Positions 18,320 through 28,069 of a stretch of 64,000 nt of DNA are shown here, in pieces. The position numbers were made by a program, and so were the translations under genes. Where the stretch lies: positions 10,896-74,895 of the forward strand of contig JBBQAA010000068.1 in assembly GCA_038276395.1 (NCBI GenBank). Reading direction: 5' to 3'. The notes under the pieces were generated by a model. That model ran no database searches and had not been told where the DNA came from. It was given only the letters and a program-made list of their open reading frames with translations. How positions within the stretch are numbered: the first letter of the stretch is position 1; each line of letters opens with the position of its first letter. The stretch is from JBBQAA01 sp038276395 (lineage in GTDB: Bacteria > Actinomycetota > Thermoleophilia > Solirubrobacterales > Solirubrobacteraceae).

Positions 18320-18529
18320 ATGCCTGAGCCCCGAACCGTCCGAACGCGCCCGCAGCCGAGCGGGCTCTCCGCGAGCTCCTACCTGCTCGCGCCGCTCGTC
18401 GCCGGGGTGCTCGCCGGGCTGGCGCTCGGCGCGCTGCTCGGGTCGATCGCCCTCGGCGTGATCCTCGGCGTCCTCGCCGGCTTCGTCGGCGGCTTCCTGC
18501 TCGTCCGCTCGCGCTTTCGCGACCTGTGA
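18320..18529 (+). CDS. Small membrane protein at head of atp operon (AtpZ-like)
   Basis: 69-residue protein with two hydrophobic helices (about residues 20-40 and 44-62) rich in Gly, Ala and Leu and a short basic N-terminus. Its position directly before the subunit I-like gene and its two-helix hairpin resemble AtpZ or AtpI accessory proteins that help assemble the c-ring or handle Mg2+. Sequence similarity alone is too weak to assign. Its stop overlaps the next GTG start. Confidence 0.6.
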   Translation: MPEPRTVRTRPQPSGLSASSYLLAPLVAGVLAGLALGALLGSIALGVILGVLAGFVGGFLLVRSRFRDL

Positions 18530-18909
18530 GCCCCGAGCGCCGTATGGCACCCGCTCCCCTCCGCTACGCCGACGTCGTCGTCCTCATCGCCGCAACGCCG
18601 TTCGCGCTCGCCTTCGGGGTGCCCGCGCTCGGCTTCGCCGTCGGCGCCGCGGCGTGGATCCTCCAGCGGGGGATCGGCGAGCTCGTCGCCCGGCGCGCGA
18701 GCGCTGACCCCCGGCGCGCCCTGACCGTGTCCCTCGCCTACTCGATGGGGCGTGTCTGGGTCCTCGCCCTTATCATCCTCGCCGTCGGGAAGGCCGCCTC
18801 CCGACAGGACGGGCTCACCTGCGCCCTCGTCGTCCTCGTGGCCTTCACGATCTCCTTCTCGATGACCCTCATCCTCCGCTCCTCGCCCGGCCGGGCCCAG
18901 CCCTCATGA
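18526..18909 (+). CDS. ATP synthase protein I-like membrane protein
   Basis: 127-residue protein with four hydrophobic helices arranged as two pairs, as in ATP synthase protein I. It overlaps both the preceding small membrane gene (GTGA) and atpB (ATGA). An internal ATG at 18544 is an alternative start. Protein I is an assembly chaperone for the c-ring in other bacteria; here the assignment rests mainly on position and topology. Confidence 0.6.
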   Translation: MSPERRMAPAPLRYADVVVLIAATPFALAFGVPALGFAVGAAAWILQRGIGELVARRASADPRRALTVSLAYSMGRVWVLALIILAVGKAASRQDGLTCALVVLVAFTISFSMTLILRSSPGRAQPS

Positions 18910-19796
18910 GCCAGCGCCGCAAGATCGGCCTCGGCATCGTCGGGTTCTACCTGCTCGGCTTCATCGCGCTGGCCGTGCTCGCCGGGAGCGCGGGCAAGAA
19001 CACCGAGTTCCAGCCCCAGGACGAGTTCAAGCTGATCGACTGGGTCAAGCTCGGCCCGCTCTCGATCAACAAGGGCGTGCTCTACATCGTCATCGCCGGG
19101 ATCCTCACGACGATGACGATGCTCTACGTGGCCAACCGCATGCAGGCGCGCCCGAACCGCGTGCAGACGGCCGTCGAGACGATCTACGCGTTCATGCGCG
19201 ACAACATCGTGCGCGGGGGGATGGACGACCGGATGGCCCGGAGGTGGTTCCCGTTCCTAGGGACCCTGTTCCTCTTCATCTGGTTCTCGAACCTGATCGG
19301 CTACATCCCGCTGCCGACGAACTCGGGCGAGAAGTTCAACCTCTTCGGTGCCCACATCCCCGCCTTCGCGATCTACGCCTCGACGGCCAACGCCTCGGTC
19401 CCGCTCGTGCTCGCGCTCGTCGTCTTCATCTCATTCATCGTCGAGGGCGTCCGGGCCAAGGGCCCGATCGGCTACCTGAAGAGCCTCATCCCCGGGGGCG
19501 TCAAGGGCCCGATCGTCCTGCTCATCTTCCCGCTCGAGGTCGCCTCGACATTCATGCGGCTGATCTCGCTGACCGTCAGGCTGTTCGCCAACCTGCTCGC
19601 CGGGCACCTGATCATCCTCTTCATGACCGGCGGCCTCGCGGTGCTGCTCGGCGTCGCCGCGCTGGCCTGGCTCATCCTGCCGCTCGGCATCGCCATCTTC
19701 CTCTTCGAGGTCGGCCTCGTGGCCAGCCTGCAGGCCTTCATCTTCGCCACGCTTTCGGCGATCTACCTCGGCGGCGCGGTCGCCGACGAGCACTAA
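18906..19796 (+). CDS. atpB: ATP synthase F0 subunit a
   Basis: 296-residue integral membrane subunit. The essential stator Arg occurs in the conserved segment SLTVRLFANLLAGHL near residue 222, and the last helices form the half-channels for protons. Six or so hydrophobic segments are visible. The N-terminal region is longer than in E. coli and includes a FKLIDWVKLGPLSINK block typical of many Gram-positives. It is followed by atpE after 14 bases with a clear AAGGAG ribosome-binding site. Confidence 0.95.
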   Translation: MSQRRKIGLGIVGFYLLGFIALAVLAGSAGKNTEFQPQDEFKLIDWVKLGPLSINKGVLYIVIAGILTTMTMLYVANRMQARPNRVQTAVETIYAFMRDNIVRGGMDDRMARRWFPFLGTLFLFIWFSNLIGYIPLPTNSGEKFNLFGAHIPAFAIYASTANASVPLVLALVVFISFIVEGVRAKGPIGYLKSLIPGGVKGPIVLLIFPLEVASTFMRLISLTVRLFANLLAGHLIILFMTGGLAVLLGVAALAWLILPLGIAIFLFEVGLVASLQAFIFATLSAIYLGGAVADEH

Positions 19797-19810
19797 CCAA
19801 GGAGTCCCAC

Positions 19811-20089
19811 GTGATTGCTTCCCTCATCCACCTGGCCGCGTCATCGGGCAGCGTCGACATGGCGGGCCAGAAGGCCGGCCGGGCCATCGCGCTCGGCGTG
19901 GGCGGCGGCCTCGGCGCCGTCGGCGCCGGCGTCGGCATCGGCATCATCTTCGGCAAGGTCATCGAGTCGGTGACGCGGCAGCCCGAGATGCGCGACGAGA
20001 TCACGCAGATCCAGTGGCTCGGCTTCGCGCTCACCGAGGCGTGCTTCTTCTACGGGCTCGTCGCGGGCCTCATCGCGTTCTTCCTCTAG
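19811..20089 (+). CDS. atpE: ATP synthase F0 subunit c
   Basis: 92-residue hairpin that forms the rotor ring. The first helix carries the Gly-rich packing motif (GGGLGAVGAGVGIGI), the polar loop has RQPE, and the second helix has the ion-binding Glu in ALTEACFFYGLVAGL. The sequence lacks the extra Gln and Ser ligands of Na+-type rings, so proton coupling is likely. The start is GTG 19811 with AAGGAG upstream. There is a short Ser-rich N-terminal extension before the first helix. Confidence 0.95.
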   Translation: MIASLIHLAASSGSVDMAGQKAGRAIALGVGGGLGAVGAGVGIGIIFGKVIESVTRQPEMRDEITQIQWLGFALTEACFFYGLVAGLIAFFL

Positions 20090-20093
20090 ACCG

Positions 20094-20654
20094 ATGACCA
20101 CGGGTCTCCTCCTCGCCGCGCCGAAGAGCTCGAGCGGCTCCTTCCTCGTCTCCCCCAACGTGGGGCTGATGATCTGGACCCTGATCGTCTTCGGGATCTC
20201 GATCTTCATCCTCGCCAAGTTCGCCTTCCCGCGCATCCAGTCCGCGCTCGACCGGCGCCAGCAGGCCATCGAGGAGTCGATCGACGCCTCCGAGCGCGTA
20301 AAGCGCGAGGCCGACGTGCTGCTCGAGGAGTACCGCGAGCGCCTGAAGGACGCCCGCGGCCAGGCGGAGGACATCGTCCAGCGGGCCTCCAAGGCGGCCG
20401 AGAACCACCAGTCCGAGAGCGTGGCCGAGGCCAAGCGCCGCCGCGAGGAGATGATGGATCAGGCGCGCCGCGACATCGAGCAGGAGACGCGCCGCGCGAT
20501 CCAGGAGATCCGTAAGGAGGTCGCGGGCCTGACCGTGGCCGCCACCGAGAAGGTCACGCGCAAGTCGCTTAGCGACGACGATCAGCGCCGGCTCGTCGAG
20601 GAGGCCCTCGGGGAGCTCGACTTCTCCGCGCTGGCCGGGAACGACCCGCACTAG
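20094..20654 (+). CDS. atpF: ATP synthase F0 subunit b
   Basis: 186-residue peripheral-stalk subunit: a single hydrophobic helix near residues 22-43, then a long charged coiled coil with RRQQAIEESIDASERVKREA and many Glu/Arg heptads. It dimerises to hold the F1 head against subunit a. It starts 4 bases after atpE and is followed by atpH. Confidence 0.94.
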   Translation: MTTGLLLAAPKSSSGSFLVSPNVGLMIWTLIVFGISIFILAKFAFPRIQSALDRRQQAIEESIDASERVKREADVLLEEYRERLKDARGQAEDIVQRASKAAENHQSESVAEAKRRREEMMDQARRDIEQETRRAIQEIRKEVAGLTVAATEKVTRKSLSDDDQRRLVEEALGELDFSALAGNDPH

Positions 20655-20657
20655 CCC

Positions 20658-21188
20658 ATGGAGGAGATCGGCCAGGTCTACGCGCGCTCGCTCTTCGAGG
20701 TCGCCGGGGAGCACGACAAGCTCGACGAGGTGCGCGAGCAGCTCGGCGAGCTCTCCGACGCGATCGCCGAGAGCCGCGACCTGTCCACGTTCCTCTTCTC
20801 GCCCTACTTCTCGGTCGCCGAGAAGAAGGAGGGCCTCGAGAAGGCGATCGTCGGGGCGGAGGAGATCCTCGAGAACTTCCTCGGCGCCCTGCTCGAGAAC
20901 CACCGCATGCCCGCCATCCACCGGATCCGCCGCGAGTATGACTCGCTGTGGGCGGAGGAGAAGAAGCTCCTCCCCGTGCAGATCACGAGCGCGATCGAGC
21001 TCGACGAGGAGACCGTCAAGTCGATCGGGGACCGGATCGGCGAGCAGACCGGGCGCGAGGTCGAGCTGCGGTCCACCGTCGATCCCGAGATCCTCGGCGG
21101 CATCGTCCTGCGCGTGGGCAACTCCATCCTCGACGCCTCCATCAAGAACCGACTCGACCAGCTGCGGCGCCAGGTGGCCCGCGCCTAA
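20658..21188 (+). CDS. atpH: ATP synthase F1 subunit delta
   Basis: 176-residue subunit linking the peripheral stalk to the top of F1. The N-terminal helical bundle starts with YARSLFEVAGEHDKL, and the C-terminal block has the family motif DPEILGGIVLRVGNSILDAS. Length is normal. It is separated from atpF by 3 bases and from atpA by 17 bases including AAGGAG. Confidence 0.94.
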   Translation: MEEIGQVYARSLFEVAGEHDKLDEVREQLGELSDAIAESRDLSTFLFSPYFSVAEKKEGLEKAIVGAEEILENFLGALLENHRMPAIHRIRREYDSLWAEEKKLLPVQITSAIELDEETVKSIGDRIGEQTGREVELRSTVDPEILGGIVLRVGNSILDASIKNRLDQLRRQVARA

Positions 21189-21205
21189 GGAGAATCCCTC
21201 AACCC

Positions 21206-22902
<1,697 letters not shown>

Positions 22903-22906
<4 letters not shown>

Positions 22907-23814
22907 GCCAGCGCGACGTCAAGAACCGGATCTCCTCGGTCCAGAACATCCGCAAGATCACGCGGGCGATGGAGATGGTGGCCGCCGCCCGGCTGCGCCG
23001 GGCCGAGCAGCGGATCAAGGTCCTGCGCCCCTACGCCGACGCCATCCGCCGCATGACCCGCCAGGCCGCCGAGGCCGCGGGCGATGTGCGGAACCTGCCG
23101 ATCCTGCAGGAGCACGACTCCGAGGACCACGTCGCGCTCCTGCTCGTCACCGGCGACCGCGGCCTCGCGGGCGCGTTCAACTCGCAGATCATCCGCGCCG
23201 GGGTGCGCGCCGGCAACGCGCACGACGGCGAGGGCCGCGAGACCGTCTACTACGCCGCGGGCCGCCGCGGCGTTTCTTCGCTCACCTTCCGCGGCAAGGA
23301 GCCGCGCGAGGGCTTCGTCGGCTTCTCCGACCGCCCGGCCTACGCCGACGCCCGGCGGATCGCCGAGAAGCTCATCGCCGACTACATCGACGGCGAGATC
23401 GACCGGGTCGAGATCTTCTACAACGGCTACATCTCCGCGCTGACCCAGGAGGTCCGCCACGAGACGCTCCTGCCGCTCCAGCACGCGTCGGTCATGGGCG
23501 ACGACGAGGATGAGGACGAGCAGGAGGACAAGGAGACCGCCGCGCCCGACTCCCGCGCCCTCGTCGAGTACGAGCCCGGCCCGGAGGAGATCCTCGAGCG
23601 GCTGATCCCGGACTTTGTCGAGATCTCCGTCTACCGCGCCCTGCTCGAGTCCACCGCCTCCGAGCACGGCGCGCGCATGACCGCGATGCGCTCGGCCTCG
23701 GACAACGCGGGCGAGATCATCGACGACCTCACGCTCGAGATGAACCGGGCGCGCCAGGCCGAGATCACCCAGGAGATCATGGAAGTCGTCGCCGGCGCCG
23801 AGGCGCTGAGCTAG
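22903..23814 (+). CDS. atpG: ATP synthase F1 subunit gamma with acidic insertion
   Basis: 303-residue central-stalk subunit. The N-terminal helix SQRDVKNRISSVQNIRKIT and the C-terminal helix (SDNAGEIIDDLTLEMNRARQ) form the rotating coiled coil. Residues 200-217 are a strongly acidic insertion (DDEDEDEQEDKE) that is absent in typical gamma subunits and sits between the Rossmann-like domain and the C-terminal helix. The GTG start overlaps the atpA stop. Confidence 0.94.
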
Positions 23815-23830
23815 TGCTAGCCCAGAGGAG

Positions 23831-23908
23831 GTCGAGCACGAGCTCGACCGGTCACGAGAGGCGGGACGCCGAAAGTCACCATCAGAGCGCGGGGCCGGAA
23901 GCCCCGCG
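23831..23908 (+). promoter_or_regulatory. Cluster of three RNA hairpins in the atpG-atpD gap
   Basis: The 104-base gap holds three perfect hairpins. At 23831-23848 there is a 7-bp stem (GTCGAGC/GCTCGAC) with loop ACGA. At 23860-23870 there is a 4-bp stem (GGCG/CGCC). At 23888-23908 there is an 8-bp GC stem (CGCGGGGC/GCCCCGCG) with loop CGGAA. The last stem touches the GGAGGT ribosome-binding site of atpD at 23908-23913. None has a U-tract, so termination is less likely than mRNA processing, stabilisation or translational control. Confidence 0.6.
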
Positions 23909-23918
23909 GAGGTAACCA

Positions 23919-25466
23919 ATGTCAGCCACGCTTGAACAGAACGAAGAATCAGGGTCCCACGGCGGGCGGAACGTCGGCCGGATCCAGGAGATCCAGGGTG
24001 TCGTCATCGAGGCCGTCTTCCCGGACAAGCTGCCGGAGATCAACTTCGCCCTGACCGTCGACCGCGACGGCGACACCCCGGGCGAGGAGGAGGGCGTCTC
24101 CGCCGGCCTCGGGACACTCGTGCTCGAGGTCCAGCAGCACCTCGGCGACGATCGCGTCCGCTGCGTGGCCATGGACACGACGGACGGCCTCGCGCGCGGG
24201 ATGGAGGTGGTCGACACCGGCGGCCCGATCACCGTGCCCGTGGGCAAGGGCACGCTCGGTCGCATCTTCAACCTGCTCGGCGAGCCGATCGACCTCGGGG
24301 ACGACCTCGACGAGGACATGGAGCGCTGGCCGATCCACCGCACCGCCCCCACGGTCGAGAACCTGACGCCGACGACGGAGATGTTCGAGACCGGCATCAA
24401 GGTCATCGACCTCCTCGCCCCCTACGCGAAGGGCGGCAAGGTCGGCCTGTTCGGCGGCGCCGGCGTGGGCAAGACGGTGATCATCCAGGAGCTCATCCAC
24501 AACCTGGCCCAGGAGCACGGCGGCCTGTCGGCCTTCTGCGGCGTGGGCGAGCGCTCGCGCGAGGGCAACGACCTGTGGCTCGAGATGAAGGAGTCGGGCG
24601 TCCTCGACAAGACGATGCTCGTCTTCGGCCAGATGAACGAGCCGCCCGGCGCGCGCATGCGCGTCGCGCTCTCGGGCCTGACGATGGCCGAGTACTTCCG
24701 CGATGAGGAGGGGCAGGACGTCCTGCTCTTCATCGACAACATCTTCCGCTTCGTGCAGGCGGGCTCGGAGGTCTCTGCGCTGCTCGGCCGGATGCCCTCC
24801 CAGGTGGGCTACCAGCCGACGCTCGAGTCCGAGATGGGCCAGCTCCAGGAGCGGATCACCTCGACCAAGCAGGGCTCGGTCACCTCGATCCAGGCGATCT
24901 ACGTGCCGGCCGACGATCTCACCGACCCGGCGCCCGCCTCGGTGTTCGCTCACCTGAACGCGACGACGTCGCTGTCCCGGGCGATCTCCGAGAAGGGCAT
25001 CTACCCGGCCGTCGACCCGCTCGACTCGACCTCGACGATCCTCAAGCCCGAGATCGTCGGGGAGGAGCACTTCAACGTCGCCAACGAGGTCAAGGAGGTG
25101 CTCCAGCGCTACCGCGAGCTGCAGGACATCATCGCCATCCTCGGCATCGACGAGCTCTCCGACGAGGACCGCCAGGCCGTCCAGCGCGCGCGCAAGATCG
25201 AGCGCTTCCTCTCCCAGCCCTTCTTCGTGGCCGAGCAGTTCACGGGCACGCCGGGGGTCTACGTCTCGGTCGAGGACACCGTGCGCTCGTTCAGGGAGGT
25301 GCTCGAGGGCAAGCACGACGACCTCTCCGAGGGCGCGTTCTTCCTCAAGGGCTCGATCGACGACGTCGTCAAGAGCAAGGGCGAGGGGGACGAGGAGGAT
25401 TCCGAGCGCGACGAGGGCTCGGAGGACGAGCAGGACGCGGACTCCGACGAGGACGAGGACTCCTAG
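23919..25466 (+). CDS. atpD: ATP synthase F1 subunit beta with acidic tail
   Basis: 515-residue catalytic subunit. P-loop GGAGVGKT is near residue 184, with the catalytic GERSREGNDLW and the DELSDEDR (DELSEED-type) region. It has a short Ser/Asn/Gly-rich N-terminal extension and, from about residue 486, a C-terminal acidic tail (GDEEDSERDEGSEDEQ). The latter makes it about 35-40 residues longer than common beta subunits. A strong GGAGGT ribosome-binding site precedes ATG 23919, abutting a hairpin. Confidence 0.96.
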   Translation: MSATLEQNEESGSHGGRNVGRIQEIQGVVIEAVFPDKLPEINFALTVDRDGDTPGEEEGVSAGLGTLVLEVQQHLGDDRVRCVAMDTTDGLARGMEVVDTGGPITVPVGKGTLGRIFNLLGEPIDLGDDLDEDMERWPIHRTAPTVENLTPTTEMFETGIKVIDLLAPYAKGGKVGLFGGAGVGKTVIIQELIHNLAQEHGGLSAFCGVGERSREGNDLWLEMKESGVLDKTMLVFGQMNEPPGARMRVALSGLTMAEYFRDEEGQDVLLFIDNIFRFVQAGSEVSALLGRMPSQVGYQPTLESEMGQLQERITSTKQGSVTSIQAIYVPADDLTDPAPASVFAHLNATTSLSRAISEKGIYPAVDPLDSTSTILKPEIVGEEHFNVANEVKEVLQRYRELQDIIAILGIDELSDEDRQAVQRARKIERFLSQPFFVAEQFTGTPGVYVSVEDTVRSFREVLEGKHDDLSEGAFFLKGSIDDVVKSKGEGDEEDSERDEGSEDEQDADSDEDEDS

Positions 25467-25469
25467 GTC

Positions 25470-25889
25470 GTGGCCCACGAGAAGTTCCCCGTCGAGGTCC
25501 TGACGCCCGAGGGCGAGGTGTGGAACGAGGAGGTCGAGATGATCTCGACGCGGACCGGCGTCGGCTCGATCGGCATCCTCGCCCACCACCAGCCGCTGCT
25601 GGCCATGCTCGAGCCGGCCGAGCTCAGGCTCTACACCTCGGAGTCCGACTACGAGTCCTTCGCCCAGGGCGAGGGCTACCTGCAGATGATCGGCAACCGC
25701 GCGCTCGTGCTCGTCGAGGAGGCGATGAAGCCGGAGGACCTCGACAGCTCAGACCTCGAGTCGAAGCTGAAGACGGCCGAGGAGGAGCTCGAGCAGGCCG
25801 AGGACGGCTCCGAGGAGGAGAAGCGCGCGGCGCGCGACAAGAAGCGCTGGGAGCGGTTCCTCGAGCTGGCGGGCTCCTCGCGCTCGTAG
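25470..25889 (+). CDS. atpC: ATP synthase F1 subunit epsilon
   Basis: 139-residue subunit: N-terminal beta-sandwich (FPVEVLTPEGEVWNEEVEMIS, with GSIGILAHHQPLLAML) and a C-terminal helical hairpin rich in Glu and Lys that can inhibit ATP hydrolysis in other species. It starts 3 bases after atpD with GTG and ends the operon, 21 bases from the convergent PIN-domain gene. No strong terminator was seen in that gap. Confidence 0.93.
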   Translation: MAHEKFPVEVLTPEGEVWNEEVEMISTRTGVGSIGILAHHQPLLAMLEPAELRLYTSESDYESFAQGEGYLQMIGNRALVLVEEAMKPEDLDSSDLESKLKTAEEELEQAEDGSEEEKRAARDKKRWERFLELAGSSRS

Positions 25890-25910
25890 CGGCTGACGGC
25901 TCCGATCGCG

Positions 25911-26327
25911 TCAGAGGGTCGGCAGCCAGCGCGCGGCGCGGAGGCGCGCGTCGGCGGTCACGAGCGTCAGCTCGTAGACGAGGGCGGTCGCGGCCAGGAA
26001 GCGATCGGCGGGATCAGCGTGCGCGAACGGAAGCTCGTGCGTGACCACGGCCACCTCGCGGGTCAGCGCGGCGTCGCGGACGGGGAGCGCTCCCGTGCTC
26101 TTCCCGGTCCAGTCACGGAGTCCGTGCTCCAATCGGACGCGACCCCGCGCCGCGAGCAGACCGAGCTCCCAGATCGAGACCGGGGAGAGCCAGAGGTCGC
26201 CGGGCGAGTCGTCGATCGCCTCCCGCTGGGCTCGGCGCAGGCGGTCGGACCGCGTCAGGTGCCAGAACCAGATGTGGGTGTCGAGCAGGTAGGGCGCGCC
26301 CTGCGAGCGCCGGCGGCCTGCGCTCAA
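25911..26327 (-). CDS. vapC: PIN-domain toxin (VapC-type)
   Basis: 138-residue PIN-domain ribonuclease of a toxin-antitoxin module. The acidic active-site residues are all present: Asp16 in LLDTHIW, Glu54 in SIWELGLL, Asp105/Asp108 in HADPADRF and Asp126 in TADARL. The TTG at 26327 overlaps the antitoxin stop (TTGA), the normal antitoxin-first order. It sits just after the ATP synthase operon on the opposite strand. Confidence 0.85.
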   Translation of the reverse strand: MSAGRRRSQGAPYLLDTHIWFWHLTRSDRLRRAQREAIDDSPGDLWLSPVSIWELGLLAARGRVRLEHGLRDWTGKSTGALPVRDAALTREVAVVTHELPFAHADPADRFLAATALVYELTLVTADARLRAARWLPTL

Positions 26328-26560
26328 GCGAGGCGTCCCCAGTCCTCGGCCGGGAGGGGGGCGACGATGTCGCCGAGCTCCTCCGCCTCGCCGGCCATCG
26401 CGCCGAACGCGCTCCCCTTCTTCACCGGAGGCGGCGGCGGGACGACCTGGGCCACGGGGACGCCGCGGCGGGTCACGAGCAGCGGCTGCCCGGTGCGCCG
26501 CACGCGCTCCAGCGCGGCCAGGCAGGTCGCCTTGAACTCGGAGATCGCCATCTCGTCCAT
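26324..26560 (-). CDS. vapB: Phd/YefM-type antitoxin (VapB)
   Basis: 78-residue antitoxin. The N-terminal DNA-binding part matches the Phd/YefM fold (AISEFKATCLAALERVRRTG, LLVTRRGVPVAQVVP), and the C-terminal Pro/Glu-rich part would wrap the toxin. A second ATG at 26551, nine bases downstream, gives the more typical MAISEF start. A palindromic operator lies just upstream, consistent with autoregulation. Confidence 0.85.
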   Translation of the reverse strand: MDEMAISEFKATCLAALERVRRTGQPLLVTRRGVPVAQVVPPPPPVKKGSAFGAMAGEAEELGDIVAPLPAEDWGRLA

Positions 26561-26573
26561 CGTCTGAATCGTA

Positions 26574-26593
26574 CATGGTCGATGACCATGGTC
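26574..26593 (-). promoter_or_regulatory. Palindromic operator of the VapBC operon
   Basis: Upstream of the antitoxin ATG is a 7-bp inverted repeat CATGGTC-GAT-GACCATG (26574-26590), overlapping a second perfect palindrome GACCATGGTC (26584-26593). The overlapping symmetry 14-33 bases before the start is typical of the binding site of a toxin-antitoxin repressor complex. Binding itself is inferred. Confidence 0.6.
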
Positions 26594-26747
26594 AAGTGTG
26601 GCTGAGTGCGCGATGCAGCAGCCGTTCGGTCGGCTTCACGTACGCCCCGATTACCAGGTCTGCCGGAGGGTCGCGATCGCCGGGCGGATCCGCGGGTCGG
26701 GCAGCAGCAAGCGGCCAGCCACGCGCCGGGGTGCCCGTGCTGTCGTG

Positions 26748-26993
26748 TTAGCCGGCGGGTTCGACGCGGACGATCTGTGAGAGGCGAGATCGCTCTGCCG
26801 AGCCGAGGAATCCGCCCTGGGTCACCGGACCGATCTGGCGTTCGACTCGCCTGATGGCTCTTCGTAGCTCGCGAGGTGAGCCGGGCACGACGAAGCTGCG
26901 TTCGCCGGCGCAGGCGACCGTCGGGCTCGCGCTGCCGCCGCCGGCGACACCGCAGACCACTGCGACAACAAGAGCAAGAACCGGAGGTCTCAC
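26748..26993 (-). CDS. Small secreted protein, unrecognised
   Basis: 81-codon frame from GTG 26993 with a clear signal peptide (PPVLALVVAVVCGVAGGGSASP) and a mature part containing ELRRAIRRVERQIGPVTQGGFLG. A Cys lies in VACAGE just after the likely cleavage site. I do not know the family. The surroundings contain a pseudogene and a toxin-antitoxin pair, so it may be a recent acquisition or a remnant. Base composition is a little less GC-rich than in neighbouring operons. Confidence 0.5.
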   Translation of the reverse strand: MRPPVLALVVAVVCGVAGGGSASPTVACAGERSFVVPGSPRELRRAIRRVERQIGPVTQGGFLGSAERSRLSQIVRVEPAG

Positions 26994-27079
26994 AACGGGA
27001 GCGTTAGACGAAGCGGTGCCGCGCCCTTCGGCCATCCAAGTTGGGCTCGCACGTGCGCAGGCCGCTCCGACCCGTAGTG

Positions 27080-27767
27080 TCACCGGCGGTAGCGCAGGGG
27101 TGCCCGACCTGACCGGTATCCGGCGTCTCTCGCTCGCTGACATCGATCAGGAGACGCGCGAAGAGCTCGTAGCTCACGGTGAGGACGGTCGGTCGCCGCG
27201 ACGTCCCAGGGGAGCGGTCGGCCGCTGACGAGCTCCGCGAACGCGGCATGGTGGCGAAGCGCTGCCAGGTCGTCGTCATCGCGGGCGAGCTCGGCCGAAG
27301 ACGGCGAGAGCTCGACGGCACGCCGCAGATGCGCGAGCGCCGCGTCGATCCGACCCGCTCGACTCTCGAAGCAGGCGGTGTTGTAGTACAACGCGGCGTA
27401 CGGTGGGTCATCCACGATCAGCGCCTGGGCGCGGTCAGCGCCCACGTCGTAGTCGCCGGATTCGAACAGTGGAACCAGCGGCGCGAACAGCTCCCAGCCG
27501 GTGGGCTCGTACGGCTTCCCCGCCGGCCCTCCGCCGATGGCAATCACTGTCGTGCCGGCTTGTCGAGCGAACGCCGTTCGCTTCGCTGGAGTCGGGTTCG
27601 GCCTCCTCGTGCTCGTTGATGAGCCGGTCGCCGTCGGAGCGTGCGGTCATCGCGTTGACCCCGAACGTCATGATCCCGAAGTGGCGTCACACCGGCCGAA
27701 ACGGGCACCGCCCGTCATCGATTTCGTCGATCTCTTCAAGCCGCGAAACCGAGAATGCCGCCGCCAT
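27080..27767 (-). pseudogene. Cupin-TPR protein with nonsense codon and deleted cupin core
   Basis: Starting at ATG 27767 the frame reads AAAFSVSRLEEIDEIDDGR then CPFRPV and TGA, then continues in the same frame (RHFGIMTFGVNAM, NEHEEAEPDSSE). Homologs have an Arg at the stop, so CGA to TGA is likely. After EPDSSE the sequence jumps, with a frame change, to TAFARQAGTTVIAIGGG and the TPR-like part (YEPTGWELFAPL, YNTACFESRAGRIDAAL, LRRAVELSPS). The roughly 35-40 residue cupin core is missing. Two independent lesions mark it as a true pseudogene. Confidence 0.75.
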
Positions 27768-28069
27768 GTCTTCTTTCTCCGCGTGGATGTGCGTTGACTT
27801 GGAGCCTACATGCCACTCGGAGCGCTGACCGGCCCGCGCCTCCGAACGCCTGCTCCCGCGGGCGTCAGCGGCATCGCGAGATCGGTAGCTGCGCCACGAG
27901 CTTCGCCTCGGCGATGCCGGGACCGCTTCCACTCGTGTACGAGCGCCCTGCACCGCGCGACGAGGAACCCGCAACGCGGGTCCCGCCGCTCCGCGCCGGA
28001 AGGTCGCCCGGCCGGCACCCCTCGCGGCCGCGACCCCCGGCCGCCATCGCGCCCCCTACCCTCGATCGC
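27768..28069. other. Intergenic stretch upstream of the M20 peptidase
   Basis: About 300 bases between the pseudogene and the peptidase start. Frames are open on both strands because of high GC, but none shows a recognisable family or a convincing start. It probably carries the divergent promoters; I could not identify reliable -35/-10 boxes. Confidence 0.4.

Noticed and set aside
27755..28069. N-terminal extension of the M20 peptidase frame
   Set aside because: The 105 extra codons are Arg/Pro-rich and lack similarity to the family; GTG 28070 fits the conserved start.
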